Shown one piece after another: positions 24,349 to 35,800 of a DNA stretch of 64,000 bases (its first letter is position 1; every line of letters starts with the position of its first letter). A model generated the notes under the pieces. The model did no database searches. It saw only the letters and a program-made list of their open reading frames with translations, and had not been told where the DNA came from. The stretch covers positions 647,501 through 711,500 of the forward strand of contig JAVXUO010000415.1 of NCBI GenBank assembly GCA_033065855.1, in the 5' to 3' direction. The stretch is from Escallonia rubra (lineage: Eukaryota > Streptophyta > Magnoliopsida > Escalloniales > Escalloniaceae). Made by a program: the position numbers and the translations under genes.

Positions 24349-25900
24349 TAAACTAAATGTAACGTGACACGCATAATCTATAATAAAGTCTTCAATTAAT
24401 TCTTTTTATTCCAACTTTACTTCAAGTCTTTAGACCCCCATCAAGTTTCTTGCATCCAACAAATTGTCCATGTTCGCATTGTTCGGCAAACGTACCATCC
24501 TCCATCATCATCAGTCGCATCTGCTGCAATATAATATGATGGCACAAACCATGCACGTAAAGTACAAATCAGTGGGGATTAAGTGGGGATTATTAACCTA
24601 ATAAGAAATAATTCCAACAAACCAAAGAATAAAAAATAAAAGCAGAAAAAAAAAACAAATAAGTTGCAATCCGACATTTTTCCCATTACTTTTTCTTGAG
24701 AGATTAGGCATATCTCTTATTCATAGGAAATCCATTTATGTTTGTTGTATCTTGTACACTCTTTGGACCACCATTTAGATTATGGCATAATCTTCCACTT
24801 TTATGTTCTTCATCTAGATAGTTTTGAGCCGAAACTTGAAGTCTTAAGCCACTTAATTAAGGGTGACATATAGCCCAAGTAGTTCATTGCTGCTGTTCTA
24901 ATTAGATTGCACCAAAAGTAATGCCAGTCTTTCAAGTGAAGATAATTTGTAAGTTCATATAATGCTCACTAACTATTAATAGATCTAAGTCTTTTTTTTT
25001 AATTTGAAAAAATTTGACCTTCCTCAGAGAAAGTGATGAAAGACGGGGAAGAGCAGTGATGGCAGAGGTGATTTAGGCAGTTAGCAGTGGACTTGAAGAG
25101 TGGTGGGCTGACGATTTTGTAAATGACGGATAGGGAGAGAGGGGCGTCAACTGATATGTAACAGTGAGACTGTGACTGAGTGAGGGTAGAGAGAGGGGCA
25201 GTGTCAGGCAGAGAAGGAAGGTGGCAGTCGGCGAACCAGAGAAGAAGGGGGCGGCGGCAGAGCGATGAGATTGAGAGGTAATGAGAATTGAGAAACGAAA
25301 ACCCTAAAATGAAAAATGAAATAGGTAGGGCACTGACAAGTAAATATACGTGAAATATGTACTTTGAATACTCAGGTAAATCGAGTAACCTGAACCTGAA
25401 CTAGACCAAATCAAAAATTACAGATTGGTGCGGCTACAAGTAAAATTTCAACAGTTCTCTGATTTTGATGTCCATAGACGGACTTTTTTAACGGGCCGTG
25501 TAGACCCGCGTGTATCGACCCTTTTTTACCGGGTCTAACTATCTTACAATTGTCGTAAACTGCTTGTTCACGTCTTTCATACCTGCTGAAAATTTTTTGT
25601 CCACTTTTTTTACAACTGCTATTGACTATTCCTCTTTTTTCGACAGTCGTGTAAAACAGCACTTAAATCTTCTTCAAAGTAGGTCCCACGTTTTATGAAT
25701 TTTAACTACCCTTTTACCTTACTCGCCATTAATAGCCACGTGTCATTAATAACTATAATCAGCTTTGTATAGAATCATAATGACTTAATTATTCCAACTT
25801 TTTTATCGTATACACGTGTCTACACCTTATTGGTCACGCTAGAATTTTCACCTAATACGCTAATAATGTGTCTGCCTCTTTTTTGTCTCTTTGGAATCAA
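24349..25900. other. Intergenic DNA, no gene seen
   Basis: This 1.5-kb AT-rich stretch has a purine-rich patch near 25020-25290. Nothing coding was recognised. The 5' LTR of the following gypsy element should lie near its right end, but no match to the 3' LTR at 31819 could be found by eye. Confidence 0.45.
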
Positions 25901-26159
25901 AAGAAAATCAAGCCTGGTATTGTTGATTTATTACTACTATTATTATTGCCATTGACTATTACTTTATGTTGCTTCGACCCAGATCTTTCTCATTCAATTG
26001 GTGAGGATGCACGACCATCGCGACCCCAACTTACCCCACCACTGTTGCATCCCATATCCCCACCTGGCAACCCACAACGACCGTCGTTGCACTAAATAGA
26101 GACCACAGTTCACCACCTCAGTCCGTTAGCTCCAACGCTACTTTCTCTGGTGCCATGCC

Positions 26160-27985
26160 TATCATGACGATGAATGTTCAGACTCTCATTAGCAAATTAC
26201 GAGCCTGGCAAAAGCATTTGAGTTACTAAAAAAAATGTCCAAGATCGTGATGCTCAAATTGCCACTCTCCTTAGTAAGTTGGAGGGTAAGGAAGATGCAG
26301 AGACAAGCAATGCCCATAAGGGTAAGAACAAAGAAGTCTCGGGAGGAGAAACAAACAATGCCAATGAGGGTAAGAACAAAGAAGTCCCGGAAGGAGAAGA
26401 TTCCAACAAGAAGACATAACCGAAAAATGCTTTTCAACTCACGTCTAAAGGGTCCATTCTTGTTGACCAGCTGAGAGAGTTCATCATGGGTACCATCAAG
26501 GACAAACTTGAAGGGCCTACAAAGTCTTCCCTCACGTATGCCAAACCGTATACTCAAAAGATCGATCTTCTAAGGATGCCTACCGGTTATAAGCCGCCAA
26601 AGTTCCAACAATTTGACGGTAAAGGCAACCCTAAACAGCATATTGCTCACTTTGTGGAAACATGTAACAATGCAGGGACCTACGGAGATCATCTTGTCAA
26701 GCAATTTGTCAGATCCTTAAAGGGTAATGCATTTGATTGGTACACCGATCTTCAGCCTCACTCGATCAACAGTTGGGAACAGTTAGAGCAAGAATTTCTC
26801 AAACGTTTTTATAGCACTTATCGCACAGTCAGCATGATTGAGCTTACAAATTCATGCCAATGGAAAGATGAGCCAGTTATCGACTACATCAACTGATGGA
26901 GAAATCTTAGTCTTAATTGTAAGGATCGCCTAAGTAAGTCTTCTACTATCAAGATGTGCATTCAAGGGATGCAGTGGGGACTACAGTATATCCTTCAGGG
27001 TATGCGACGGAAGACTTTTGAGGATCTCGCGACCAGTGCTCATGACATGGAGCTCAGCACTGCTGCACATGAAAACTAAGGTATGCCAATTCAGGACTTC
27101 TGCAAGAGCAATGAAAACCAAAGCATTCGAGGCAAACTCTTTTCGATCAAGTCTGATGGCAAAGATTCCATGGTCGTGGACAGTGGGCCAATTAAACTCT
27201 CTACCAAGAGTAAGAAGAAAGAAGTAGACAAAGGAAATGTTCCTCAAGAGAAAGTAAAGAAAAGACTTTCTTTACAGGAAATGCAAGACAAGGAGTACCC
27301 ATTTCTCGATACAAATGTGTCTGGCATGCTTGATGATTTACTTAGTATGGAGCTAATTGACTTGCCAGAAATAAAGCGACCAGACCAGGCTGGCCGGGTT
27401 AATGACCCTTAACTATTGCAAATATCATCGGTTAATCGGCCACCCAGTCGAGAAGTGCTTTGTCCTAGAAGATAAGATCACGGACTTGGCACGTCGAGGA
27501 AAGGTTATCCTCGAGGAAGACAAGGCTTCTGCAAATCAACTTTCGTCGCCTTTGGCTCTACTCACTCCCACAATCCAACTGAGGCCACTGTGCCAGAGAA
27601 AGAATGTAAGAATTCATTTGTAGTTCCTCCATATACCATCCAGTTTGGTTTATTCAACGCAGTTGAAGTCAAGATAGCAAATTCGCAATCAACTCAGCTG
27701 TTCATTCCTCCTAGTCCACCTGTTGTAACCTCCATACATGGGGGCATTGACTCGACAACCACAAACTCCGCTGTCAAAATTTTACCTTTCAAAGTAATGA
27801 AGGAACTTGGAATTTCGATTGATGATCTTGGAAGTGCCAGCCTCATGATTCAAGGGTTCGACCAAGGAGGGCAGAAAGATGTTTCTGTAACAAGGTTAGA
27901 GCTGTTAGTTAAAGGTATGGCTTCGAGTGCTTTATTCTATGTGATAGATGCGAGGACATTCAATAACATGATTTTGGGATGACCA
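26160..27985 (+). pseudogene. Ty3/gypsy gag-protease pseudogene
   Basis: The gag core has YKPPKFQQFDGKGNPKQHIA and FDWYTDLQPHSINSWEQL (about 26580-26790). A zinc-knuckle-like CKYHRLIGHPVEKC lies at about 27418-27460. The retropepsin-like part has AVKILPFKVMKELGI, and NNMILG then a stop before PWLQD (about 27770-28000). In active elements of this type the protease has an acidic DSGA-like motif, which is altered here. In-frame stops at about 26894 and 27077, and frame changes near 27410 and 27600, break the reading frame. Upstream (26230-26420) is a KNKEVSGGE-type charged repeat. It makes no functional product. Confidence 0.82.
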
Positions 27986-28760
27986 TGGCTACAAGATAGT
28001 AAGAATAAGGGACAAATGTCTAATAGAAGCAAGTGCACAAAAAGTAGGTGTCAATGGGACTCTGAACAAACTTCACATCTTGCAAAAATAAAGGAGAAAA
28101 TCAGCCTTACAGATGCACTCCCATCAGACATCATGCAACACATATGTTCTCGCAAAATGGAAGAACTATCTAAAGACCTAATTGTGATCTGCTCTTTGCC
28201 TTTGGACAAGGTCCCCTAGCATAATCGATACACCGGTAGTCTTGGCGCAAGAAACTTTCTACAAGTCTGCGCTAGCAATGCACATGCACTCTTCCATTAA
28301 GGTTTTATGGCCTATTTCATTAATGGTTACCCTAAACATGGATAAGAGCTATTACAAAGAGCAGTCCAAAAAAATCATTTGGGTGCCAAATATATATGTG
28401 CCATCACCTGCCTTTATGTGCCTGAACCATCGACTTATAAATGGGGGCTCGACACTATGATGACTATCTTGCGATATCCTGAAATGAAAAGAGGACTCAT
28501 ACATTGGAGGAAAAAAGTCAAAGAAATGTGTTGGTACCGCATCAGCACATTATCTTTCCTTCCCCTTAATCAAGGAAGACTTTGTTATGAGAAAGGAAAT
28601 GCGCATTGGGACACTATCAGTTTTATCCCGAACACACAAGAAATTGACTTTGCATGCGAAGAATGCACCTTATACTGCCATTTGGTGATGTTATGCCTCT
28701 TGAAGTGAGTACGAAATCTCGTTCAACAATTTTTCTTGCTTAGGGAAAAAAAATCTTCTT
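27986..28760 (+). other. Gypsy element 1 interior, unassigned
   Basis: Several open pieces (for example 28379-28708) occur here but match no retroelement domain I recognise. No reverse transcriptase motif is visible. Confidence 0.4.
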
Positions 28761-28930
28761 TTTGAACTACGTCTGACTTGATCCCTTCGGGGTACGTAGG
28801 CAACTTAGACCTAAATTCTAAGTTCAGTCACAAACAAAAAAAAACTTCCCTTTGAACTACGTTTGACTTGATCCCTTCGGGGTAAGTAGGTAACTTAGAC
28901 CCAAATTCTAAGTTCAGTCACAAAAAAAAA
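28761..28930 (+). repeat. 90-bp direct duplication within gypsy element 1
   Basis: The block starting tttgaactacgtctgacttg recurs exactly 90 bp later with a few changes. It includes atcccttcggggta, which is common in internal regions of Tat-type gypsy elements. The copies are separated by A-rich spacers. Confidence 0.88.
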
Positions 28931-29096
28931 GTCCTTTTGGTGTTAAGGCTAGTATTTGAAAATAATACTACTTTAATTCCCATTCAAACTAAGGCAAAAT
29001 ACTTGTTCTCAAGGTCTGATTACGTAAAATTAGAAGGATGGGGCTTCTAAGCATGACACTAAATTAGACAATGAGGTTGAATTCTCCTAGTTCCTT

Positions 29097-29757
29097 TCAA
29101 TTATCTTCAAGAAGCGCCTTCATCTTCTCCAAAGTTGTTGTGTCTTCGACATTCAAGGGAGAGATGTTTTCAAGCGAAGTGATTTCGTTTATTTTCTGGG
29201 AAATTTCCACTTCCAGCTTCGATAGATCTTCTTCTTCTTGCTTGAGCAACGTCTTTGCTGCTTCCTTTGGCCCGTCTAGCTCTCGAAGTTGCTTCATCAG
29301 CTCGTAGTGGTGGTTCGTCGTAGAAAAGTCTGTGAACAGGAAGTCCCCCGATCATTCGTAAATCCCAAAGAGAAATAGAGACCTCTCCAAGCGTAGTATG
29401 AAGCGTGTTTGAAGAAAAGCACCATGATTTGCAGAATGCTTGAAGGATGTACTTGTCTCTATCATAAGTGAATAATGAGGCGTGCAGTGCATTGTAGATC
29501 CCCATTTCATCAAGTAAGGTCTTGTTTCTCGCTAGTGCGCCTTCAAGCTATTCCCAGTAGCCTTCAACATAAGCATGTTCACCAAAGTTAGAAGAATGGA
29601 TTCCCCAAGTGGCTTGGCCAAATTCAAGATTATGTCGAAGTAGCTGAACGTCGGGCGAAGGTGTCTCCATGGCATGAGAAGTTACTTCCGCTGAATAGTG
29701 GAAAGATGATTGCAGAAATAAAACATCCGAACTTGAGCTGTAGCTGGGGCCTTTCAC
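29097..29757 (-). pseudogene. Antisense plant mobile domain (aminotransferase-like) ORF
   Basis: On the strand opposite to gag, the translation has YDRDKYILQAFCKSWC, NTLHTTLGEVSISLWDLRMI and GGLPVHRLFYDEPP. These are the hallmarks of the plant mobile domain family, whose members are found both as host genes and inside retroelements. One in-frame TAG at about 29545 replaces a tryptophan-like position (GYWE*LEG), and the frame changes again near 29290 before a charged, coiled-coil-like tail. It is therefore a pseudogene. Its function in retroelements is unknown. The call rests on motif recall, not on a search. Confidence 0.72.
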
Positions 29758-30868
29758 GTGATTGACTACGGCTGTATTGGATTCAAGACATCAGTTTGTT
29801 AAATGAGGTGGGTCAAAATGAAGAGGACGATCCTAAGCCAATTTCCCTATAGCTGGAGGATGAACAACCAAAGTTGTGCTCTTAATCCGTTGGTCTCCGT
29901 TCTCTTTGATGATGGAGAGAGATGGTTCGGGAAGCTCGAAATCCTTGAAATAGCTCATTCAGAAATCAGTCAAAGAAGCTTAAGGTAACCCTACAAAGAA
30001 CACCGGGTTCTGAGGGAACGTAGAACTGAAGATGCCGATTTCCGTATTTTCCTAAACTCCTTTTGTGAATGATGCTACAAAAAAAAAGAGTACGATGTTA
30101 CAAATTTTGGAAAAATTCAGACTGCAATAGTTTGATAAATTACTCATGTAAAAAATAGAGCAACAGCAAAAGAGCGTGCAATGAAAAAAAAAAGGGCAGT
30201 TACAGCCGAAGAAAAAAAAGGAGAGCAAAGCTGCTAGTGAAAAGGAACAAAGAAAAAAAAAGGGGGAGCTCAGAGGAACAAACAAAAAGGAAGAAGAAAA
30301 GCTGCTTCTGAAAACTAAAAAGAGAAGAAAGAGAAAAGTGGGGCCCAAGAGAAACAAAAGAAAGAAGAAACAAAAGGAGAAAAGAAGAAAGTGGCGTGAG
30401 AAAAGTCAAAGAAAAAGGAAAGAGGAGAGAAAGTTAGAACAAAACAGGAAGAGAAGAAGCAGAAGGGAGAGAAGGCAGCAGCGGCGCAAAGGCGGAAGAA
30501 TTTGGGCATCACGGCAAAGGGCGAAGGCACATCGACAACTGCCTCGGAGAACGCTAGAAGACGACGTCGGCCAGCCCGTACTATTGCCGGCAGATGGGTA
30601 AATCAGATCTGAAAAAAAAAAGAGTTACGGTGGATGCCGGCGACAGCGAGATGACCGTTTTTAGGGTCAACAACAGCGACGGCCAAAAGCAGCGACAACC
30701 ATGGCCACTGGCAGCTACGGCGTATCCTCGCGACTAGTGAACGACGACGCCGATCTCGATTTGGGGTACATTCAAATGTCGCCGAAATCTGCCTAGAAAA
30801 AAAATTATGTTTCTACAAATTCATGGTTGCGTTGGTGTTTGTGAGAAGTATGGGAGCACATGGATGTC
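29758..30868. other. Gypsy element 1 interior with strong strand asymmetry
   Basis: The segment 30180-30480 is almost purely A and G on the plus strand. It gives spurious Lys/Arg/Glu-rich frames on plus and Phe/Ser-rich frames on minus. No protein domain is seen. Confidence 0.55.
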
Positions 30869-31035
30869 GGATTTGGATCCCCTGCTGTAACCCACAGCAG
30901 GGGTGCTGTCTTCATTCTGTGAGAGAGAGGATGATGTGTAAACCATGGTTACATCCCTCTCTCTCTTCCCTCTCTCTCACAGAATGAAGACAACACCCAT
31001 GCTGTAACCATGGGTTACAGCAGGGGATCCAAATC
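30869..31035. mobile_element. Palindromic MITE with 10-bp flanking duplication
   Basis: Arms of about 62-68 bp (30869-30930 and 30968-31035) are inverted copies: ggatttggatcccctgctgt pairs with acagcaggggatccaaatcc. The loop is about 37 bp. The identical direct repeat catggatgtc lies immediately outside both ends (30859-30868 and 31036-31045). This reads as a target duplication of 9-10 bp and points to Mutator-derived MITEs. The hairpin could also give small RNAs if transcribed. Confidence 0.85.
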
Positions 31036-31045
31036 CATGGATGTC

Positions 31046-31818
31046 TTTGGGTACGGTTGCGTTGCGAGTTGTCGATGGTGAAATAAAGTGACGGCATGCC
31101 GCAGGCCGATCATACCGTTATGGCAAAATACAACAAAATCAAGTGTAACAAAAAAGAACATGTGTACATATAAGTGCGAAAAGTGATTACCAGACTTTTT
31201 TTTACTACAAGCTGCAATCTGTCACGATCAGCAAAGAAAAATTGTACGGATCCTCTGTTCTTTTATAGGTAATGCATGACAGTTAATTAACGTTCAATAG
31301 GATCGTACTTCAGCTGATTTTTGAATTCATTCTTCAATTAGAACTTGGTTCCAATTTTAATTTCAGGACTTGGTTCCAATTCCAATTTCACAACTTGGCT
31401 CTAATTCTAATTTCAAGTTTCACTCCAATTGGGATTTGCATCTTTTCTCAACTCCAAGTGCAGTCATATTCAAGTTTAAGAACTTTTTTTTCAGCCAGCA
31501 AGTTCAAGTTCAGTGAATATTAAATCTTTTCACAAGTTCATTCAAATTCAAGTCCAAGTTCTTGTGGATATTAAATTTCTTCACAAGTTCATCCAAATTC
31601 AAGTGGCTGTCAGCTTTCTTCGTCCAAGTTCAAAATGAAGTAGAAGGAAGTTTGCCGCTAAATTTAAGTTCCAAAATATCTGGGACTACAAATTCTTTAT
31701 TACATGGGCAAAATCCATGCGATACAGAAGAAAAATCTCAAGAGAAAAGTGTCGAGACTCGTTTACTTTTCAAAGCGTCTTTTTCAATGTGCCAGCAACC
31801 AAGTCTCGAGGGGGCATT
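31046..31818 (+). other. Gypsy element 1 3' internal region and polypurine tract
   Basis: The region 31330-31600 is rich in repeated ttcaagtt and aattcaagt words. The tract ctcgagggggcatt (about 31805-31818) directly precedes the LTR and serves as a plus-strand primer site in gypsy elements. No coding domain was recognised. Confidence 0.55.
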
Positions 31819-32478
31819 TGTAGAAGGGTAAATTTTATGCCAATTATAAATTGACACGTGTCATTTATTTGTCATTAAATTAAATGGTGAATGAAGAATA
31901 GGAAGCTGACACGTGTATCATTACGTGGTCGAATAAAAAATTTACCACGTGTAAAATGATATTTATTTCTTTACTAAATTAATAGATAATCATCAAAGAA
32001 GTACAGTTCAACATGAACACTTCCATCCACCTCTATATATATGGGATGACCCAAAGGGGTGCAAAAAAAAAAAAGAAAGGGACCAGAAGTCTTCCAAGTC
32101 AGTTAGACAGTATTCTTCCCAAGTCCAGAAGCAAGAAGTCTTCCAAGTCAGCCATGCAGAAGTCTTCCAAATCGTCCGTCGTGCCAGACATCCAAGTCGT
32201 CCGCCGTGTCAGACATCCAAGTCCTATGCCGCGTTAGACATTCAAAGTCGTTTGTTATGAAATTCATCAAGTGTTCGAACGAACTCTGTCAAATTCGTCG
32301 TTTGATCCGGAAACAAGCTATCAAGCCTTCGGTCAAGGGTTAGTCAAGAGAAGAATCAGAAGACCTCTTCTTTGTATAAAGATTTATTCAGAGAATTGTA
32401 CTCGCTTTTCAAATCAATATAAATTTTATTTGTCGCTAATTTTCCTGTCTTATCTTTAGACTCGAAATTTGTGTGTAC
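31819..32478 (+). repeat. 3' LTR of gypsy element 1
   Basis: It starts TGTAGAAGGG right after the polypurine tract. The promoter-like part has ctatatatatggg (about 32033-32045), and it ends in the tgtgtaca region. Inside, a short family of cttccaagtca and gtcgtccgtcgtg words is repeated (32088-32260). The end coordinate is approximate and the partner LTR was not found. Confidence 0.6.
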
Positions 32479-32559
32479 ACCAGGCTTTTGCATTTCCATG
32501 CATTTTGGTTTGGTTCTTCTGTCCTTGACAAGCCACAATATATATTATGCAAAAGAGGT

Positions 32560-32890
32560 CCACGTGATTGTAGTAAAGGCATGGACTTTATGAGTGAAAG
32601 GTTATACTGGCATTCCACTCAAAACATATAACTTTTACGACAAATACCAACAACGTCCCTGAACTACAGGGGTTTCACCAACATCGTCCCTAAACTACGA
32701 TTGTAGCCAAATTCATCCCTAAACTGTCATAAGTGTGTCCATGGAGTACCTCAGTTAGTCGAAGTTAGAAAATGGCCGTTAAGAGTCCAAAAATCAAGGG
32801 CAAAATGGTTAGATCATGTTTTTCCCTCCAAACTCCCTTTATAACTGTCGGTTGGATGTACACACACCCAAATCGTAGGCAAATCAAAGT
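32560..32890. repeat. Mutator-like terminal remnant
   Basis: The phrases cgtccctgaactac, catcgtccctaaactac and ttcatccctaaactgtc are spaced about 30 bp apart. This is the repetitive wording of a MULE terminal repeat. The other end is not visible here, so only a fragment is called. Confidence 0.3.
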
Positions 32891-33294
32891 AGGTAGTGTA
32901 GCATCCTATTTTTGTAGTTATTTTAAGGCCTAGTCTCGAAGTTTACCCCCAGTACAACTTTAGTACCCAAGTTTGAAGAAGCGTACCAAATCACTACCTC
33001 GGCTGATGGACAACGGATGCCGTTAAAAAGTCTAAGGGGTAGGATCGTCAATAACAAAAAAAAATGATCTAAAAAACACGTTGATTTTTAAAGAAGTACC
33101 TAACTTTGAAAAAGCGTACCAAATCAGTACCTCGATTTTTTGTCTTCCTTAATCTAATAAAAAAAACAGAAAAATACATTAAAAATAATTGAGAATTTTT
33201 TTAAAAAATTTCTCTTCTTTAATTTAATCCTTAGAAAAAACTCTCTCACACTTTCTCTCTAAAAAAACTCTTCTCTCCCAAAAAAATCTTCTCT

Positions 33295-33328
<34 letters not shown>

Positions 33329-33633
33329 GGCTATAATGCATGTGGTACAAAAAAAAGTTCACATTGGACAACCATTAAAGCAGGAATAAACTTGGCAGCT
33401 AGGCTGCTCTCACGTCACACATTACCATCCACCGCCGCCGGCAACACCCTCCCGCGACACCATCTGGCAACACCGGCGACAATGTCGACGACAAACTCTC
33501 AGGCTCTTCCAACAGCCACCAACCGACCACTCAGCCCAACAAACTCTCAGGCTCTTCCTCGTCGGCTTTTCCAACAGCCACCAACTGCCTGCCGCAACCC
33601 ACCATAACCAGCCACCACCAACATCGACCGATC

Positions 33634-33921
33634 ATTCGATTGGTTGGTCAACACCACCGTTCCGCTCCTCCAGAACCTCCAGCAATTCGCCGCCGACCGC
33701 GACATCTCCGTCATCGCCAAATCTGCTGTTGAGGAGATCGTCGCCTCCCCCACCTCCGCCCTGTCCAAGAAGCTCACCTTCGACCTAATCCGCTCCACTC
33801 GCCTCACCACCGACCTGTGGGAGACCGTTTGCATCGGAATTCACACCGATCTCAACTTCCCCGATCCCGATTTCACTGCAGCCACCGTCTCATTCGGTTG
33901 GTTGGTCAAAACCACCACCGT
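33634..33921 (+). repeat. Direct repeats flanking the captured TPLATE piece
   Basis: The 27-bp left copy (33634-33660, starting attcgattggttggtcaa) and the 30-bp right copy (33892-33921, starting attcggttggttggtcaa) bracket the captured segment. The right copy differs by two substitutions and a 3-base insertion. Confidence 0.88.
33665..33892 (+). pseudogene. TPLATE: Captured fragment of TPLATE
   Basis: The frame has DISVIAKSAVEEIVASP, KKLTFDLIRSTRLTTDLW and PDPDFTAATVS. This is the N-terminal part of TPLATE, the adaptin-like subunit of the plant TPLATE endocytic complex (about residues 20-97 of the cellular protein, from memory). About 76 codons are intact with no stop. The frame continues into the surrounding Pro/Thr-rich MULE sequence from a possible start at 33644 to a stop at 34099, so a 151-aa chimeric ORF exists. 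Whether it is transcribed is unknown. It is too short for TPLATE function. Confidence 0.85.
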
Positions 33922-34723
33922 CCACCAATACCGGCCAAACAACAGCCGCCAACTGCCCGCCGCAACCCACCATAACCGATCAACACCACCGCCGGCCACC
34001 ATTACCGGCCGAACAACTAACGGCCAGAACACCGCCGCCAAAAGCCACCCACCTCCAGTCAAAGCAACGCACCATACGCCGCAACCAATCCCACACTAGA
34101 TCTGTTACCGATCTTGAAATTGGGCCACCCCACTGCCGCCGACAGCCACCCACCGATCGTCGCCGTAAGCCACCATACCCGCAACCAACCCCGTATCATA
34201 AACACCGACCGATTGGTGGCCGACAAACCCACAGCTGTGAACAGCCACCAATCGTCGGCCGATTGGGGACTAATGGGGTGTAGAGAGAGAGAGTTTTTTT
34301 AGAGAGAGAATATTTTTTTGGGAGAGACAAGTTTTTTTTAGAGAGGGAGTGAGAAAGAGTTTTTTTAAGGATTAAATTAAGGAAAAGAAAAATTGTTGAA
34401 AAATTCTCAATAACTTTTAATGTATTTTGTGTTTTTGTTTTGATTAAATTAAGGAAGACAAAAATCGAGGTACTGATTTGGTACGCTTTTTCAAAGTTAG
34501 GTACTTCTTTAAAAATCGACGTGTTTTTTAGATCTATTTTTCTGTTATTGACGGTCCTACCCCTCGGACTTTTTAACGGCATAAGTCGCCTGTCAGCCGA
34601 AGTACTGATTTGGTATACTTTTTCAAAGTTGGGTACTTTTTTGGCACACCTTCAAACTTGGGTACTAAAGCTGTACTGAGGGTAAACTTGAGGGTACAAG
34701 TTTGGGATTAAGCCTTATTTTAA

Positions 34724-35800
34724 TTTAATAATTATTGGGCTTCATTCTTAATTAGAGTTTATTATTTAGCTTAGGCCTAATAATAAAACTTAATTAAATT
34801 TATTTGGCCATGTCTAGTCTGATTGTCTCCATAAGTCCAATTGTCCAGTCCAGTTATCTGGTCCAATTGTCGAGTCCATTTGTTTGGTCCAATTATTTAT
34901 TCCAATCTTCAAGTCAAATTTAGTCTAGTAGTCCAATTGTTCGGTCAGTAAATTGGGCTTAGTCCTCTCTAAACATGTTAGTTCACTCCATGTCTAGATA
35001 GTGATTTGTCTAGATGATTTAATGAATTATTTGTGATTTATTCTTGATGCAAGGGACGAATCTGGTATATTCCATCTACAAAATCAAAGATAAATACCGA
35101 ATTAGGTCAAATAATGTCTCCAAATTCAGAAAAATTATTATAAAATTATAGGATGAACCAGTTGTTTTTTGACAAACCGGCCGGTTAGTTAACTTTTGTC
35201 AATCTGTGATTTTTATCAAATATTCTATCTTATCATCAAATTACATATTCATATGGCCATCTTTATCATTTTTGGCATCCCAGAGCTGGGGGCTGATTTC
35301 AGCTTTTTTTCGCTAGAGCTTTTATACCAATTTTCTAAAAAGTGGTATATCATCTCTTAAGAGAAATAAGCCCTTCATATTTACTTCAAAAAGAAAGTTT
35401 TTAGTCTCTTGCATCGTGGATCCATCACAGAGTATTCCTGAAATCAAGACAAGCAGACTCGCGAGGAATTTTTATAACTTTCTAGGTTAGTTTAGTAATC
35501 TAAAATTGTCTCCCACTTCCCGCGATCACATTTGAAAAATTCTATAAAGAGTCATTTTCAGTTCTTACTCTAAGTCTAAACCAAAGTGTAGGTCACCTCC
35601 CGTAGGATCAGAGTCGAACTATGATGGTTTTGATTCTGGTTTGTCCTACCGGATGCGTAGGTCATTCGATCCCTGATGTTGAATTCAAGCCAAAAATATA
35701 GAAATGAACTTAGGGTTAAATGTTTTATTGCATATTTACATGTATCATGTGTTTAGAAGGCCAAAACCCAATAGACATGAAGTAGATATCAAAAGGTAAT
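34724..35800 (+). other. Gypsy element 2 LTR-like region, unassigned part
   Basis: Near 34800-34940 there are repeated words of the type gtccaattgt and tccagtcc. The rest is AT-rich and without recognised genes. Confidence 0.45.

Larger units (their letters stand above)
25900..32478 (+). mobile_element. Decayed Ty3/gypsy element 1 (gag-protease only, antisense mobile-domain ORF)
   Basis: In order it shows a gag-protease remnant (26160-27985), a 90-bp duplication (28761-28930), an antisense plant-mobile-domain ORF (29097-29757), a purine-rich stretch, a MITE, and a polypurine tract followed by an LTR starting TGTAGAAGGG at 31819. No reverse transcriptase or integrase is seen, so it was non-autonomous or has lost pol. 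The left boundary is a guess and the 5' LTR is not identified. The gag and protease resemble the Tat/Ogre-type gypsy lineages. Confidence 0.6.
32927..34714. mobile_element. Pack-MULE carrying a TPLATE gene fragment
   Basis: Terminal inverted repeats of more than 300 bp (about 32927-33235 and 34365-34714) share long blocks, for example agtacccaagtttgaa, tttgaaaaagcgtaccaaat and ccgttaaaaagtc. The perfect 9-bp direct repeat ttattttaa lies on both sides (32918-32926 and 34715-34723), the Mutator target duplication. The interior is rich in Pro/Thr-coding ccacc words and contains a recognisable piece of a cellular gene (33665-33892). No transposase is present, so it is a non-autonomous Pack-MULE. 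It sits in the LTR-like region of gypsy element 2. Confidence 0.93.

Noticed and set aside
25660-25860. Possible 5' LTR of gypsy element 1 (shares gccacgtgtcatt-like words with 31850)
   Set aside because: Only a short acacgtgtc-type word is shared, and no collinear match to the 3' LTR follows.
30052-30600. Several open frames on both strands, Phe/Ser-rich or Lys/Arg/Glu-rich
   Set aside because: They result from a nearly pure A/G stretch and show no domain.
33392-33607. 71-aa frame left of the TPLATE fragment
   Set aside because: It is Pro/Thr/Ala low complexity from ccacc-type repeats in the MULE interior.
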